The notes: generated by a model from the letters alone, not told the origin. A stretch of DNA of 64,000 nt from Bordetella genomosp. 13 (GCF_007679965.1 NZ_VEHL01000005.1:62001-126000); one strand, 5' to 3'. Shown: positions 1-9,154, counted from the first letter of the stretch. A program made the numbers and translations.

Positions 1-425
1 ATCAGCCCGTTGGCCACGATCACGTCGAAACTGTCGGCCGCGTAATGCCGCGACAGCTGCGTGGCGCACCCCACCACGTGCCGGCCCGGCTGGCCATACA
101 CGGCGTTCTCGGACTTGATGTCGATCGAATGGAAACCCGGGCCCAGTGCGCGGTGATAGTGCCAGTTATAGCGGTCCAGGCCAATGAACAGGCAGCGGCC
201 GCCGGTGCGGCCGGCGGCCAGGTGCCGCCCCAGGAATCCGAAGATTTCGTTCTCGAGGAACTGCCGGTTGGGGGCGTGCAGGCGGAATTCCACGTTGCAC
301 CGTTCGGCCAACGCGGGGGATAGGCGGAACAGCAGGCGCTTGGCACGGCCCGCGAGCCGGGCGGGAAGTCGGTCGAGGATCGAGGCCTTTACAGAAGAAG
401 ACTGATCCGGGCGGGGAGTTTGCAT
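1..425 (-). CDS. Class I SAM-dependent methyltransferase-like protein (3' end cut by window edge)
   Basis: The reading frame starts at an ATG at 423-425 and stays open to base 1, so only the N-terminal ~141 residues are present. A glycine-containing segment around CLFIGLDRYNWHYH resembles motif I of the Rossmann methyltransferase fold, and DSFDVIVANGL near the window edge resembles motif IV. Substrate is unknown. No homology search was possible and the SAM-binding core is incomplete, so the family call is moderate. It is followed upstream by an unrelated small gene on the same strand. Confidence 0.5.
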   Translation of the reverse strand, partial: MQTPRPDQSSSVKASILDRLPARLAGRAKRLLFRLSPALAERCNVEFRLHAPNRQFLENEIFGFLGRHLAAGRTGGRCLFIGLDRYNWHYHRALGPGFHSIDIKSENAVYGQPGRHVVGCATQLSRHYAADSFDVIVANGL

Positions 426-535
426 GAAAGCAGCTCGGAAGTTCTGTTTCAGTCCACTGTAAGAAGAAAGGCGCCGCTTGCGCAATCACGTAATCCCGCA
501 AGCGGTAACGGCATATGTCGGGCAGGCGGGCCGCC

Positions 536-844
536 TCAGTTCCTGGGCCCGGACTTCTTTTCCAGGAAGCCCGGCGTGTCGTCGTGCGGCTTGAACAGGC
601 CCGACGACTCGTCCGTGCTCTGGTTCGGGTTGCCATCGAACTGCGTGGCCTTTTCCTCGGGGCTGTCCAGCGGCGGGCGGGGCTCGCCGGGCTGGCCGGG
701 GCCCTGAGGCTGGTCGTCGTCCTTGGCATTGGCGCGAGCCAGGCCCGTCTGGGTATCCAGGCCGATATCGGTCTGGCTGCGGCGCGCGTTGGAGGACGGG
801 TCCTTGTCGTCCTTGCCGGACGGCGGTCGTTGCGGATCGGTCAT
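536..844 (-). CDS. Small hydrophilic, probably disordered hypothetical protein
   Basis: This frame encodes 102 residues from the ATG at 842-844, which is preceded by a good ribosome site (AGGAGA, 6-7 bases upstream). The protein is dominated by Pro, Asp, Gly, Gln and Lys, has no hydrophobic segment, no cysteine and no recognisable domain, and is likely intrinsically disordered. The strong start signal and isolated position argue for a real gene. Function is not inferable. Confidence 0.5.
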   Translation of the reverse strand: MTDPQRPPSGKDDKDPSSNARRSQTDIGLDTQTGLARANAKDDDQPQGPGQPGEPRPPLDSPEEKATQFDGNPNQSTDESSGLFKPHDDTPGFLEKKSGPRN

Positions 845-967
845 GGCGGTTCTCCTGTAGGGGGACACGCCCATTCAGCACGCGGCATGCCCGCCGTGGC
901 CGATCCGCCGCGCGGACGTCGTACCATTCGGGCAGGCCCCCGTTCCTTTCCCGAACCCTCACGATCC

Positions 968-1759
968 ATGCCGTCCTCTTCCGATCCGAACACCTTGTAC
1001 CGAACCGCCACCGCATGGCTGGCCCGCCGCAAATCCCCGGGCTGGACCGATGCCGACCAGCGGGAGATGGACGCCTGGCTGCAGGCCGATCCCAGCCACG
1101 CGCAGGCCTACCAGCGCATGCTGGCCGCGCAGGGCGGCCTGGGCAGTGCGCCGGCGGCCGCGGCGGCCGGCGGCGTGCCGGGCGGGCAAGGCATGCCGGT
1201 GCAGCGCAAGGCCGGCGGCTGGGGCTGGAAATGGTGGCTGGCGTCCGCCGTCGGCCTGGGACTGGCCGTGGCCCTGACCGTCAGCTTCGTGCTGCGCGAA
1301 AGCACGCCGCAGTTCAGCCAGCGCGTGAAGGTCGAGGGCGGCCAGGCACGCGACTGGCAACTGCCCGGCGGTTCCGTTGTGGTGCTCAACAGCGGCACCG
1401 AGGCCGCCGCGGCCTATTTCTCGCGCCGCCGCGAGGTCAGCATGTCGCACGGACAGGCGCTGTACCGCGCGGCCTACATGGCCCGCACGTCCTTCATCGT
1501 GCACGTGGGCAACGAGGACATCATCGTCGACGGCGGCCGGGTGCCGGTGCCCGACGTGGTGTTCGACGTGAGTTCCGCGCGCGACGTGCTGGAAGTGCGC
1601 GTCGCCGCGGGCAAGGTCAAGATCCGCACCGTGGCGGCCGGCGCGCGCGAAGAGCTCGAGGTCGAGGCCGGCCAGGCCATCGCCATCGACCGGCCGCGGC
1701 GCACCTACGAGATCGAGAAGATCGATCCGCGCACGGTGGGCGACTGGCAGTCGCGCTAG
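968..1759 (+). CDS. FecR-family anti-sigma/sigma-regulator protein without adjacent FecI
   Basis: The start is set at the ATG at 968, where the conserved family N-terminus begins; the frame is open further upstream but that part is not family-like. The 263-residue product has the N-terminal DUF4880-type region (TDADQREMDAWL, about residues 26-37), one transmembrane helix (about 82-104) and a C-terminal periplasmic FecR domain. Such proteins sit in the inner membrane and relay a signal from a TonB-dependent receptor to a FecI-type ECF sigma factor. Neither an ECF sigma gene nor a receptor gene lies beside it, which is unusual; its partner must be elsewhere, or it has another role. Confidence 0.75.
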   Translation: MPSSSDPNTLYRTATAWLARRKSPGWTDADQREMDAWLQADPSHAQAYQRMLAAQGGLGSAPAAAAAGGVPGGQGMPVQRKAGGWGWKWWLASAVGLGLAVALTVSFVLRESTPQFSQRVKVEGGQARDWQLPGGSVVVLNSGTEAAAAYFSRRREVSMSHGQALYRAAYMARTSFIVHVGNEDIIVDGGRVPVPDVVFDVSSARDVLEVRVAAGKVKIRTVAAGAREELEVEAGQAIAIDRPRRTYEIEKIDPRTVGDWQSR

Positions 1760-1772
1760 GGGCGGCGCCGCG

Positions 1773-2207
1773 TCAGGCGCGGCACAGGGCGGTGGCTTCG
1801 ATCTCGACCTGCATGCCGTCCAGCGCCAGCCGCGCCACGGGGATCAGCGTGCAGGCCGGCGTCGGCCGCGCGCCCCAGCGCGCGCGCAGCGCGTTGCTCA
1901 GCGCGTGCAGCCGGGCTTCGTCGTGGTCCACCACCAGGATTGTCAGCTTGGCCACGTCGGCCAGCGCGGCATCGGCTGCGCCTAGCGCCACCACCAGATT
2001 GTCCAGTGCCTGCCGCACCTGGGCGCTGAAATCCGGATCGAGCTGGCCGGTGGCGGTCTCGCCGCCCTGGCCGGCGACATAGACCAGCCGCGAAGGCAAG
2101 GCCGCGGCCACGACGTGGCTGTAGCCATTGGGCGCGGGATCGTACAGGCCGTTGGGGTTGATGAAGCGCAGATGCGGCGCGCCGCCGGGCAGGTTGTGGG
2201 ATTTCAT
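1773..2207 (-). CDS. RidA (YjgF/YER057c/UK114) family protein
   Basis: 144 residues from an ATG at 2205-2207 preceded by AGGAGT. The fold signature is visible: an N-terminal strand with RLVYVAGQGG, a central helix (QVRQALDNLVVALGAADAAL) and the C-terminal stretch CTLIPVARLALDGMQVEIEA, the usual end of RidA-type proteins with the conserved glycine and EIEA-like tail. RidA proteins hydrolyse reactive enamines/imines formed by PLP enzymes; many paralogues act in catabolic routes. The gene converges with the FecR-like gene, 13 bp away. Exact substrate unknown. Confidence 0.85.
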   Translation of the reverse strand: MKSHNLPGGAPHLRFINPNGLYDPAPNGYSHVVAAALPSRLVYVAGQGGETATGQLDPDFSAQVRQALDNLVVALGAADAALADVAKLTILVVDHDEARLHALSNALRARWGARPTPACTLIPVARLALDGMQVEIEATALCRA

Positions 2208-2278
2208 GAGCGACTCCTGAAAGGGGCCGCCAGTATCCAAGTTCAAGTCCGCTTGAGGTCAAGCGCCTTGCGGCGCGG

Positions 2279-2728
2279 CTACGCGGCCTTGGGCTGGTTC
2301 GGATGCGCGGGACCGTCGGGGTCGTTCTCGGCCGGCGGGCGCGGCGCCAGCGCGGGCAGGCCCAGCGCCAGCCGCAGGCGCTGGCAGTCGGGATTGACGC
2401 TGCCGTCGGGCTGCCAGGTCTCGAACTCGCGGCACGGCGTGGGCCGCAGCGGATAGATGTCGCAGTGGATGCCGGGCTGGCCGAGCTCGCCGCGCAGCGC
2501 CACGCAGCGGCCATTGCCCAGCTCGGTGCCGCGCATGCAGGCGCGCAGGGGGGCGATCTGCACGGCCATCTCTTCCGGCACGGTGCCGCCGGTTTCGCCG
2601 GCCAGCTCGCCGCTGTAGAACGACACCCGGAAATGCGCGCAACAGGCGCCGCAGTCCAGGCAGGGATTGGCGGGAATCGGCGTGGCGCCGGACGCGTCGG
2701 AGGCGGACGGGATGAACGTGCTGGACAT
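2279..2728 (-). CDS. YkgJ-family cysteine cluster (Fe-S/zinc chelating) protein
   Basis: The product from the ATG at 2726-2728 is 149 residues. It carries the YkgJ-type cluster: CLDCGACCAHFRV near residue 23, then single cysteines in CMRG, RCVALRG, HCDIYPLRPTPCREF and a late DCQRLR. The CxxCGxCC start and the CxxYxxRPxxCRxF block are diagnostic of this small metal-binding family, whose molecular role is unproven (proposed metal or Fe-S binding). A Pro-rich tail follows. An in-frame GTG at 2800 would add 24 residues, but the shorter start fits the family length. Confidence 0.85.
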   Translation of the reverse strand: MSSTFIPSASDASGATPIPANPCLDCGACCAHFRVSFYSGELAGETGGTVPEEMAVQIAPLRACMRGTELGNGRCVALRGELGQPGIHCDIYPLRPTPCREFETWQPDGSVNPDCQRLRLALGLPALAPRPPAENDPDGPAHPNQPKAA

Positions 2729-2892
2729 GGGGGCGGGCCGGGACCGGCCAGGAAAATCCCGGCTGCTGCCGGGGGCGATCGATAGTAGCAGGAAGGTCAC
2801 GAGGGCAGGAGGCCGCGGGCGGCAATGCGGTAGGATCGCTGCACTTCGACGGGGACGCGCGCCGATCCCCGCGGTCTTCTTGGAGCAATGGG

Positions 2893-3504
2893 ATGGACGT
2901 ACGTACCGATTTCGCCGACGGGCTGCCGCGCTGCGGCTGGGTCGATGGCTCGCCGGCCTACCTGGCCTATCACGACGACGAATGGGGCATGCCGGTCGGC
3001 CAGGACAAGGCGCTGTTCGAGCAGCTGTGCCTGGAAGGCTTCCAGTCCGGCCTGAGCTGGCGCACCATCCTGAACAAGCGCGATGCCTTCCGGACGGGCT
3101 TCGACCGCTTCGACATCGACCGCGTGGCCCGCTTCGACGCCGCCAAGGTGGAAAGCCTCGTGCAGGATGCGGGCATCGTGCGCCACCGCGGCAAGATCGA
3201 GTCCGTCATCAACAACGCCAGGCGCGCGCAGGCGCTGCGCGAGGAGGCCGGCTCGCTGGCCGCGTTCTTCTGGCGCTACGAGGCGCCCGCCCGGCCCGAG
3301 GACGCGCCGTTCGCCGTGCAGGCCGCCACCGAGCAGTCCACCGCCCTGTCCAAGGCCCTGAAGAAGCGCGGCTGGTCGTTCGTCGGGCCGACCACCGTGT
3401 ATGCATTCATGCAGTCGGTGGGCATGGTCAACGACCACCATCCGAAGTGCCATCACCATGGCGCGTGCGCCCATGCGCGGCAGGCTTTCTCGCGGCCCGC
3501 CTGA
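2893..3504 (+). CDS. tag: DNA-3-methyladenine glycosylase I
   Basis: 203 residues, close to the usual Tag length (~190). The N-terminal RCGWV and YHDDEWGMPV motifs, the GLSWRTILNKR helix-hairpin-helix region and the C-terminal NDHHPKCHHHGAC with zinc-ligand Cys/His residues are all present. Tag removes 3-methyladenine from alkylated DNA in base excision repair. The ATG at 2893 has GGAG seven bases upstream. It reads as intact and cytoplasmic. Confidence 0.95.
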   Translation: MDVRTDFADGLPRCGWVDGSPAYLAYHDDEWGMPVGQDKALFEQLCLEGFQSGLSWRTILNKRDAFRTGFDRFDIDRVARFDAAKVESLVQDAGIVRHRGKIESVINNARRAQALREEAGSLAAFFWRYEAPARPEDAPFAVQAATEQSTALSKALKKRGWSFVGPTTVYAFMQSVGMVNDHHPKCHHHGACAHARQAFSRPA

Positions 3505-3660
3505 TTGCTCGCGTCCTGCCACGCCCGGACACGAGAGCGTGGCCGGTTCTTGCGTTTTGTATCCATTGCGCGCAATGGGGTTCCGCCTGGCCGCCAGCGG
3601 GGGTACGCTGGCAGGAAAGCAGGGTCGGATGATCAGCGTCCGGCCAAAGGACGGGGCGGC

Positions 3661-5991
3661 ATGACACGCAGAAAGAAAGTTCTCCTGGGCGTCCTGGCGG
3701 GCCTGGTCGTTGTCGTGGCCGCCTTCGTCATCATCGTGGCGACGCTGGACTGGAACCGCTTCAAGCCCACAATCAATGCGCGCGTGTCGGACGCCATCGG
3801 CCGCCCGTTCGCCATCAATGGCGACCTGTCCGTCGCGTGGCGGCGGGAGCCCGACGAAACGGGCTGGCGCCGCTGGGTGCCGTGGCCGCGCGTCACCGCC
3901 AACGATCTCACCGTCGGCAATACCGAATGGGCGCGCAAGCCCGTCATGGCCAATCTGCAGCGCGTGGAGTTCAGCCTGTCGCCCGTGCCGCTTATCGCGC
4001 ACCAGGTGACGATCCGCCACGTGCAGCTGACCGGCGCGACGGCCGACCTGCAGCGGCTGGAGGACGGCCGCGCCAACTGGGTGTTCACGATGCCCGAGAC
4101 CGGCGAGCCGTCGCCCTGGTCCATCGACGTCGACCAGATCGCCTTCGACAAGGGCGTGATCGGCTATGCGGATGCCAAGCTGAAGGCCGATCTGCAGATC
4201 CAGGTCGATCCGCTAGGCAAGCCGATTCCGTTCGCGGAATTGGCGGGCAAGGGGCCCAACGGCGACGACGGCAAGGGCGACAAGGAGTCCGGCAAGGACA
4301 AGACCGAAAAGGCCGAGGACCGGAAGGCGGCCCAGGGCAAGTCCGGGCAGGTCCCGGTCAAGGACAAGGAAGCCGCCGCCAAGGGCAAGGACGCCAGCGA
4401 CGCCAAGGACAAGGACGCCGACGGGAACGACGACGAGACCGCCGACGGCACGCCGGACGATGCCAATGCCAAGTCGTTGGAGCAGGCCGAGCGCGCCGGC
4501 GAGGTGCCGCGCCGTCCGCCGCGCGACTACATGTTCGCCTGGCAAGTCGAGGGCAAGTACAACGACCTGCCGGTCAAGGGCGAGGGCAAGGTGGGAGGCC
4601 TGCTGGCGCTGCGCAATGCCGACGAACCCTTTCCTGTGCAGGCCGACGTGTCGGTGGGCCGCACGCGCGCCTCGGCCGTGGGCACGCTGACCGATCCGCT
4701 GCACCTGGGCGCACTGAACCTGCGCATGTCGCTGTCGGGTTCGTCCATGGCGAACCTGTATCCGCTGACCGGCATCACGCTGCCCGACACGCCGCCGTAT
4801 TCCACCGATGGGCGCCTGATCGCCAGCCTGCAGAATCCCGAAGGGCCGGTCTTCGAGTACCGCCGCTTCAACGGCAAGGTCGGCCAGAGCGACCTGCACG
4901 GCACGCTGCGCTTCGCCATGCAGGCGCCGCGGCCCAAGCTGGTGGGCCGCCTGCGCTCGGACCAGCTGCGCATGGACGACCTGGGTCCGCTGATCGGCGT
5001 GAAACCCGATGCCGGCGGCAAGGCGGCCCAGGCCAAGGCGGACGCCAAGACCGAAAAGGTGGCCGACAAGCCCGCCTCGGGCAAGGTCCTGCCCACGCAG
5101 GAATTCCGCACCGAGCGCTGGAACGCCATGGACGCCGACGTGCATTTCTCCGGCAAGCGCATCATCCACGGCAGCAAGCTGCCGCTGTCCGACCTGTATA
5201 CGCACGTCACCATGGACGGAGGCCGCTTGCTGCTGGACCCCATCCGATTCGGCATGGCGGGCGGCAGCATCGGCGGCACCGTGCAACTCGATGGCTCGCA
5301 GACGCCGATGCAGGGACGCGTGAAGCTGAAGGCCCGCAGTCTCAAGCTCAAGCAGCTGTTCCCGGTGGAGTCCATGCAGACCGCGCTGGGGCAGTTGAAC
5401 GGCGAAGTGGCGCTGGCCGGCCGCGGCAATTCGGTCGCGGCATTGCTGGGCACCGGTGACGGCGAGATGCGCATGCTGGTCAACGACGGTGTCATCAGCC
5501 GCAGCCTGATGGAGATCGCCGGCCTGAACGTGGGCAACTACGTGGTCACCAAGCTGTTCGGCGACGACGAGGTGCACATCAACTGCACGGCGGCCGACCT
5601 GGGCATGCAGGACGGCCTGATGAAGACCCGCGCCTTCGTCATCGACACCGACAACGCGGTCGTCACCATCGAGGGCTCGGTGAACTTCAAGAACGAGTCC
5701 ATGGACCTGGACGTCTCGCCCGAGAGCAAGGGCTTTCGCATCTTCTCGCTGCGCTCGCCGCTGTACGTGCGCGGCACGTTCGCCGATCCCAAACCGGGCG
5801 TGCATACCGGTCCGCTGCTGGCCCGCGGCGCGGGCATGGTGGCGCTGGGCGCGCTGCTGACGCCGGCGGCCGGGCTGCTGGCGCTGGTGGCGCCCAGCGC
5901 CGACGAGCCGGACAGCCAGTGCAACGCCTTGCTGCAGGAAGCCCGCAAGCCCACGAAGGCGCCGGCCCACGTGCCCGCCCGCCGTCGCTGA
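3661..5991 (+). CDS. AsmA family protein with a long charged linker
   Basis: 776 residues from the ATG at 3661 (AAGGA nine bases upstream; the open frame extends further 5' without a family-like sequence). There is one N-terminal membrane anchor (about residues 5-27) followed directly by the AsmA hallmark LDWNRFKPTINARVSDAIGR. AsmA-like proteins are inner-membrane-anchored bridge-type proteins implicated in lipid transfer to the outer membrane. Residues ~197-280 form a Lys/Asp/Glu/Ala-rich low-complexity stretch that interrupts the beta-rich body and accounts for much of the extra length over the E. coli protein. The C-terminus matches the AsmA-like C region (GxxNVGNYVVTKLFGDDEV). It ends just before a strong hairpin. 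Confidence 0.85.
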   Translation: MTRRKKVLLGVLAGLVVVVAAFVIIVATLDWNRFKPTINARVSDAIGRPFAINGDLSVAWRREPDETGWRRWVPWPRVTANDLTVGNTEWARKPVMANLQRVEFSLSPVPLIAHQVTIRHVQLTGATADLQRLEDGRANWVFTMPETGEPSPWSIDVDQIAFDKGVIGYADAKLKADLQIQVDPLGKPIPFAELAGKGPNGDDGKGDKESGKDKTEKAEDRKAAQGKSGQVPVKDKEAAAKGKDASDAKDKDADGNDDETADGTPDDANAKSLEQAERAGEVPRRPPRDYMFAWQVEGKYNDLPVKGEGKVGGLLALRNADEPFPVQADVSVGRTRASAVGTLTDPLHLGALNLRMSLSGSSMANLYPLTGITLPDTPPYSTDGRLIASLQNPEGPVFEYRRFNGKVGQSDLHGTLRFAMQAPRPKLVGRLRSDQLRMDDLGPLIGVKPDAGGKAAQAKADAKTEKVADKPASGKVLPTQEFRTERWNAMDADVHFSGKRIIHGSKLPLSDLYTHVTMDGGRLLLDPIRFGMAGGSIGGTVQLDGSQTPMQGRVKLKARSLKLKQLFPVESMQTALGQLNGEVALAGRGNSVAALLGTGDGEMRMLVNDGVISRSLMEIAGLNVGNYVVTKLFGDDEVHINCTAADLGMQDGLMKTRAFVIDTDNAVVTIEGSVNFKNESMDLDVSPESKGFRIFSLRSPLYVRGTFADPKPGVHTGPLLARGAGMVALGALLTPAAGLLALVAPSADEPDSQCNALLQEARKPTKAPAHVPARRR

Positions 5992-6005
5992 GACGGCGCT
6001 GCAAA

Positions 6006-6037
6006 TGACGACGCCGGCCCGCGGGCCGGCGCCGTCA
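6006..6037. terminator. Strong hairpin between convergent genes
   Basis: A near-perfect 16-bp inverted repeat (TGACGACGCCGGCCCG against its complement, one mismatch) lies between the end of the AsmA gene and the end of the convergent DHDPS-like gene. There is no long T-run on either side, so it is a bidirectional terminator-like stem rather than a textbook intrinsic terminator. Confidence 0.6.
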
Positions 6038-6054
6038 TTGCTGCGGCAGCGGGC

Positions 6055-6960
6055 TCAGTTCGCCTTCAACTGCAGCTTCTCGATCATCGCGTCGATGCGG
6101 CGCTCCAGCTCCGGCGTGGCCGGCATCATGGGCAGGCGATGCTCGTTCTTCTCCAGCAGGCCCAGCCGCGTCATCAGGTACTTCAGCGGAATGGGGTTGG
6201 TGTCCCAGAAGATCATCTTCATCAGGTCGAACAGCTTGAAGTGCAGGGCCCGCGCGGCTTCCAGCTTGCCATCGCGCACCAGGTCGCACAACTGCGCGAC
6301 CTCGGCGGGCGCCACGTTGGCCACAGCGTTCATCGTGCCGCGCGCGCCCAGGCACATCATCGGGAACGTAAACTCCTCCAGGCCGACGAACACGCGGAAG
6401 TCCGGGCCGAAGCGATGCAGCATCTCGGTGACGAAGGAATGGTCGTCCAGCGCGTGCTTGATGCCCACGAAATGCGGCACGGCCTCGGCGATCTGCTCCA
6501 GCGTGTTCAGGTCGGTCTTGAACGCCGTGCGGCCGGGGATGTGATACATCATCAGCGGCACGTCCACGCGCTGGCCCAGGTCGATGAAGTACGCCGCCAC
6601 GCCGCGCTGCGGCGGCCGGATGTAGTAGGGCGTCACCACCAGCAGGCCATCCACGCCGGCGCGCGCCGCGTGCTCGGTCAGCACCACGCTCTCGGCGTGC
6701 GACTGCGAGCCCGTGGCGGCGACGACCTGGAGCCGGCCCTGTGCGGCTTCGACCGCCACCGTCACGGCCTGGTTGCGCTCTTCCAGGGTCAGCGTCGAGG
6801 GCTCGGACGTAGTGCCGTTGATCAGTACGCCGTGCGTGCCGTTGCGGGCCTGGAAGTCGATCAGGCTGGCCAGCCTGTCGTAGTCGACCTTGCCGTTCTT
6901 GAAAGGGGTGACGATGGGCGGGATCGAGCCACGCAGGGCATCGTTCTGCAGAGTGATCAT
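6055..6960 (-). CDS. Dihydrodipicolinate synthase (DapA/NanA) family aldolase or lyase
   Basis: 301 residues from the ATG at 6958-6960. The (beta/alpha)8 family signatures are visible: GTTSEPSTLTLEER near residue 49 (the phosphate/carboxylate-binding loop region), Tyr139 in MMYHIPGRTAF and the Schiff-base lysine Lys168 in GIKHALDD. The pyruvate-type chemistry of the superfamily is therefore retained. Placement as the last gene of an operon with a cupin dioxygenase, an ornithine-cyclodeaminase-like protein, a CMD-like protein and a Bug protein argues for a catabolic aldolase/hydratase or decarboxylase rather than lysine biosynthesis. Substrate unknown. Confidence 0.85.
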   Translation of the reverse strand: MITLQNDALRGSIPPIVTPFKNGKVDYDRLASLIDFQARNGTHGVLINGTTSEPSTLTLEERNQAVTVAVEAAQGRLQVVAATGSQSHAESVVLTEHAARAGVDGLLVVTPYYIRPPQRGVAAYFIDLGQRVDVPLMMYHIPGRTAFKTDLNTLEQIAEAVPHFVGIKHALDDHSFVTEMLHRFGPDFRVFVGLEEFTFPMMCLGARGTMNAVANVAPAEVAQLCDLVRDGKLEAARALHFKLFDLMKMIFWDTNPIPLKYLMTRLGLLEKNEHRLPMMPATPELERRIDAMIEKLQLKAN

Positions 6961-6977
6961 TCTCGTTGCTCCCGCGC

Positions 6978-8096
6978 TTACGCGGCCTTGCGGTTGGTGA
7001 TGAAGCCTTCCTGCTTGCCCAGCACGGCGGCGGGATGGTGCAGGTCTTCCTGCCACAGCAGGGATTCCATGAAGATGTTCAGCGGCTGGTCCTGCACCGT
7101 CAGCTCGTACACGTAATCGTCGTACGAGGCGTGGTTGTGAACCGCCCAGCCCGGCGCCGACAGCATCAGGTCGCCGGCCTTCCATTCATAGCGGTTGCCC
7201 GCGACGCTGCTGTAGCCGCTGCCCGAGAAGTAGTAGTTGATGGCGGCCGACACGTGGCGGTGCGGGCGGTCGATGATCTTCGGCGGCCGGATCGTCATGG
7301 TCGCGAAGAAGTTCGGGGTGATGCCGTTGAAGCGGCCCGTGGCCGGGTTGTAGTACATGTACAGGCGGCGGCCCACGTATTCCTTGCCCAGCGCCTCCAG
7401 CTTGTCCAGCTGCGGCTTGACCTTGTCCCACGCGAAATGCAGCGTGCGCGACTCCACCGCGGTGGGGTTGATCAGGGTCTCGTAGGGCATCAGCAGGCCG
7501 CCATCGTCGGTGATGGGGAAGATGCCGAACGGATTGCGGCGGCGCGGGTCATCGGACTCTTCACGCTGGCCGGTGCCGGACCGCGCGTCCGCGGGCGGCT
7601 CGCCGTCGGCGACGTAGATGTCCATGAACTGCAGCAGCGGCACGTTCGAGTACGTCAGGCGCACCTGCAGGTCCGTGCCATCGTTGTAGTGGCTGTAAGG
7701 CGTGTAGCTGGGATGGTTCCACACGTCGTACTGGCGGAACGCCACCTGCTGTCCGTTCACGTCGGTGACGCCCTGGCCGCGGATGCAGAAGTTCACCTCG
7801 GTCGCGTTGTGGCGGAACGGCGCGCTGCGTTCGCCGGGCTTGAGCACCGACAGGCGCACCTGGATGCCGGGCGCCATGCCGGGCGCGAACTCGCGCGCAT
7901 TCGGATGCGCGATCAGCGATTCGCGCCGGCCCGAGGCGGGCAGCGGCGACGAGGCCAGGCGCTCGACCTCGGCGTCGATCTCTTCCTTGGTGACCACGAT
8001 GGGGGCCCATTGCGTGTTCGTCGACACGGGCGGTTGGCCGCCGCAGTCGATGAAGCGGCCGTTGAGCCGCTGGAAGTCGCGGGTGTATTCGTTCAT
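6978..8096 (-). CDS. Bicupin dioxygenase, gentisate 1,2-dioxygenase-like
   Basis: 372 residues with two cupin modules. The N-terminal module has PFRHNATEVNFCIRGQG (about residues 92-108). The C-terminal module has RPHRHVSAAINYYFSGSG, an HxH metal motif near residue 281, followed by the GDLMLSAPGWAVHNH strand. This pattern and length fit gentisate/1-hydroxy-2-naphthoate-type ring-cleaving dioxygenases, which use a mononuclear Fe(II). The glutamate usually following the HxH is not obvious, so the substrate could differ. It is 17 bp upstream of the DHDPS-like gene and likely co-transcribed. Confidence 0.75.
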   Translation of the reverse strand: MNEYTRDFQRLNGRFIDCGGQPPVSTNTQWAPIVVTKEEIDAEVERLASSPLPASGRRESLIAHPNAREFAPGMAPGIQVRLSVLKPGERSAPFRHNATEVNFCIRGQGVTDVNGQQVAFRQYDVWNHPSYTPYSHYNDGTDLQVRLTYSNVPLLQFMDIYVADGEPPADARSGTGQREESDDPRRRNPFGIFPITDDGGLLMPYETLINPTAVESRTLHFAWDKVKPQLDKLEALGKEYVGRRLYMYYNPATGRFNGITPNFFATMTIRPPKIIDRPHRHVSAAINYYFSGSGYSSVAGNRYEWKAGDLMLSAPGWAVHNHASYDDYVYELTVQDQPLNIFMESLLWQEDLHHPAAVLGKQEGFITNRKAA

Positions 8097-8146
8097 GGTT
8101 CGGTCTCCGTTCGGTCTTGGGATTCAGGTCTTCGGATGCGTGGGGA

Positions 8147-9154
8147 TCAGGCTTGCGCGGCCACCGGCGCCGCGAAGAAGCGAGGCTTGCTCTTGACCGG
8201 CGCGGGCAGCGCGCGGCCGACGCCCTGGTCTTGCGCGCGCCGCAGGATCTCCACGCCCAGCGCCAGGTCGGACAGGCCCATGCCCATCGCCTTGAACAGC
8301 GTCAGGTCGGCATCCGCGGGACGGCGCGCGCCGTCGTCGATGCGCTGCGACAGCGTCTGCACGCCGTCCCATTGGTCGCCATAGCGGGTGCGGAACTCGC
8401 GCGACAGGCGCTGCACGCTGGACAGGTCGTCCACCGCGACGACGTCCGCGCGTTCGAACACGTCCTGCCTGAACTCCTCGCGGTCCGGCGCGATGGCGCC
8501 GATGGCGTTCAGGTGCGCCCCGCGCTTGAGCATGGCCGCGTCCACGAAGGGCTCGCGCGCCCGCGTGGCCAGCGTGACCACGTCGGCGCCGTCGCAGGCC
8601 GAGGCCATGCTGGCGTGCGCCGTGGCGCGCAGTCCGCGATCCGGGAAGGCCTCGGCGATGCGGGCGACGAAGGCCTCGCGGGACTGGGCCGTGGGGCTGT
8701 AGATGCGCACGTCGTCGATGTCGCGCACGGCCAGCACCGCGGCCAGCTGCGACAGGGCCTGCTTGCCCGTGCCGGCCATGGCCAGCACGCGGGCATCGGG
8801 CCGGGCCAGCCAGTCGGTGGCCACGCCCGTGGTGCCTCCGGTGCGCATGTTGCCCAGCGCGAAGGCCTCGATGACGGCGGCCAGCTGGCCGTCGTCGGCA
8901 TTCCACAGCAGCAGCAGCGGGCAGGTGCCGCCTTCGGTGTGGGCCCAGGTCTTGGTGCCGACGTAGGCGTCGAGCTTGGCGCCCAGCGCGTGCAGGTTGT
9001 TGTGGCCGAACTGCAGCATGGTCTTGGGCATGCTGGCCGCGGCGCCTTGCGCCTGCAGGCGCAGGCCGGCGCCCAGGGCGGGGATGGCCTCGGACAGCGT
9101 CAGCAGCGACGTGACCTGGGCCTCGGTGATCCATAAGGGTTCTGCTTGGGTCAT
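8147..9154 (-). CDS. Ornithine cyclodeaminase/mu-crystallin family protein
   Basis: 335 residues from the ATG at 9152-9154, whose first bases overlap the stop of the preceding CMD-like gene (ATGA overlap, translational coupling). The family core is clear: a Rossmann NAD site VLAMAGTGKQALSQLAAVL, ADVVTLATRAREPF and HLNAIGAIAPDREEF. Members include ornithine cyclodeaminase, ketimine reductases and NAD-dependent amino acid dehydrogenases. Being inside a catabolic operon suggests an imine reductase or NAD-dependent dehydrogenase on an amino-acid-like intermediate. Specific activity cannot be assigned. Confidence 0.85.
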   Translation of the reverse strand: MTQAEPLWITEAQVTSLLTLSEAIPALGAGLRLQAQGAAASMPKTMLQFGHNNLHALGAKLDAYVGTKTWAHTEGGTCPLLLLWNADDGQLAAVIEAFALGNMRTGGTTGVATDWLARPDARVLAMAGTGKQALSQLAAVLAVRDIDDVRIYSPTAQSREAFVARIAEAFPDRGLRATAHASMASACDGADVVTLATRAREPFVDAAMLKRGAHLNAIGAIAPDREEFRQDVFERADVVAVDDLSSVQRLSREFRTRYGDQWDGVQTLSQRIDDGARRPADADLTLFKAMGMGLSDLALGVEILRRAQDQGVGRALPAPVKSKPRFFAAPVAAQA

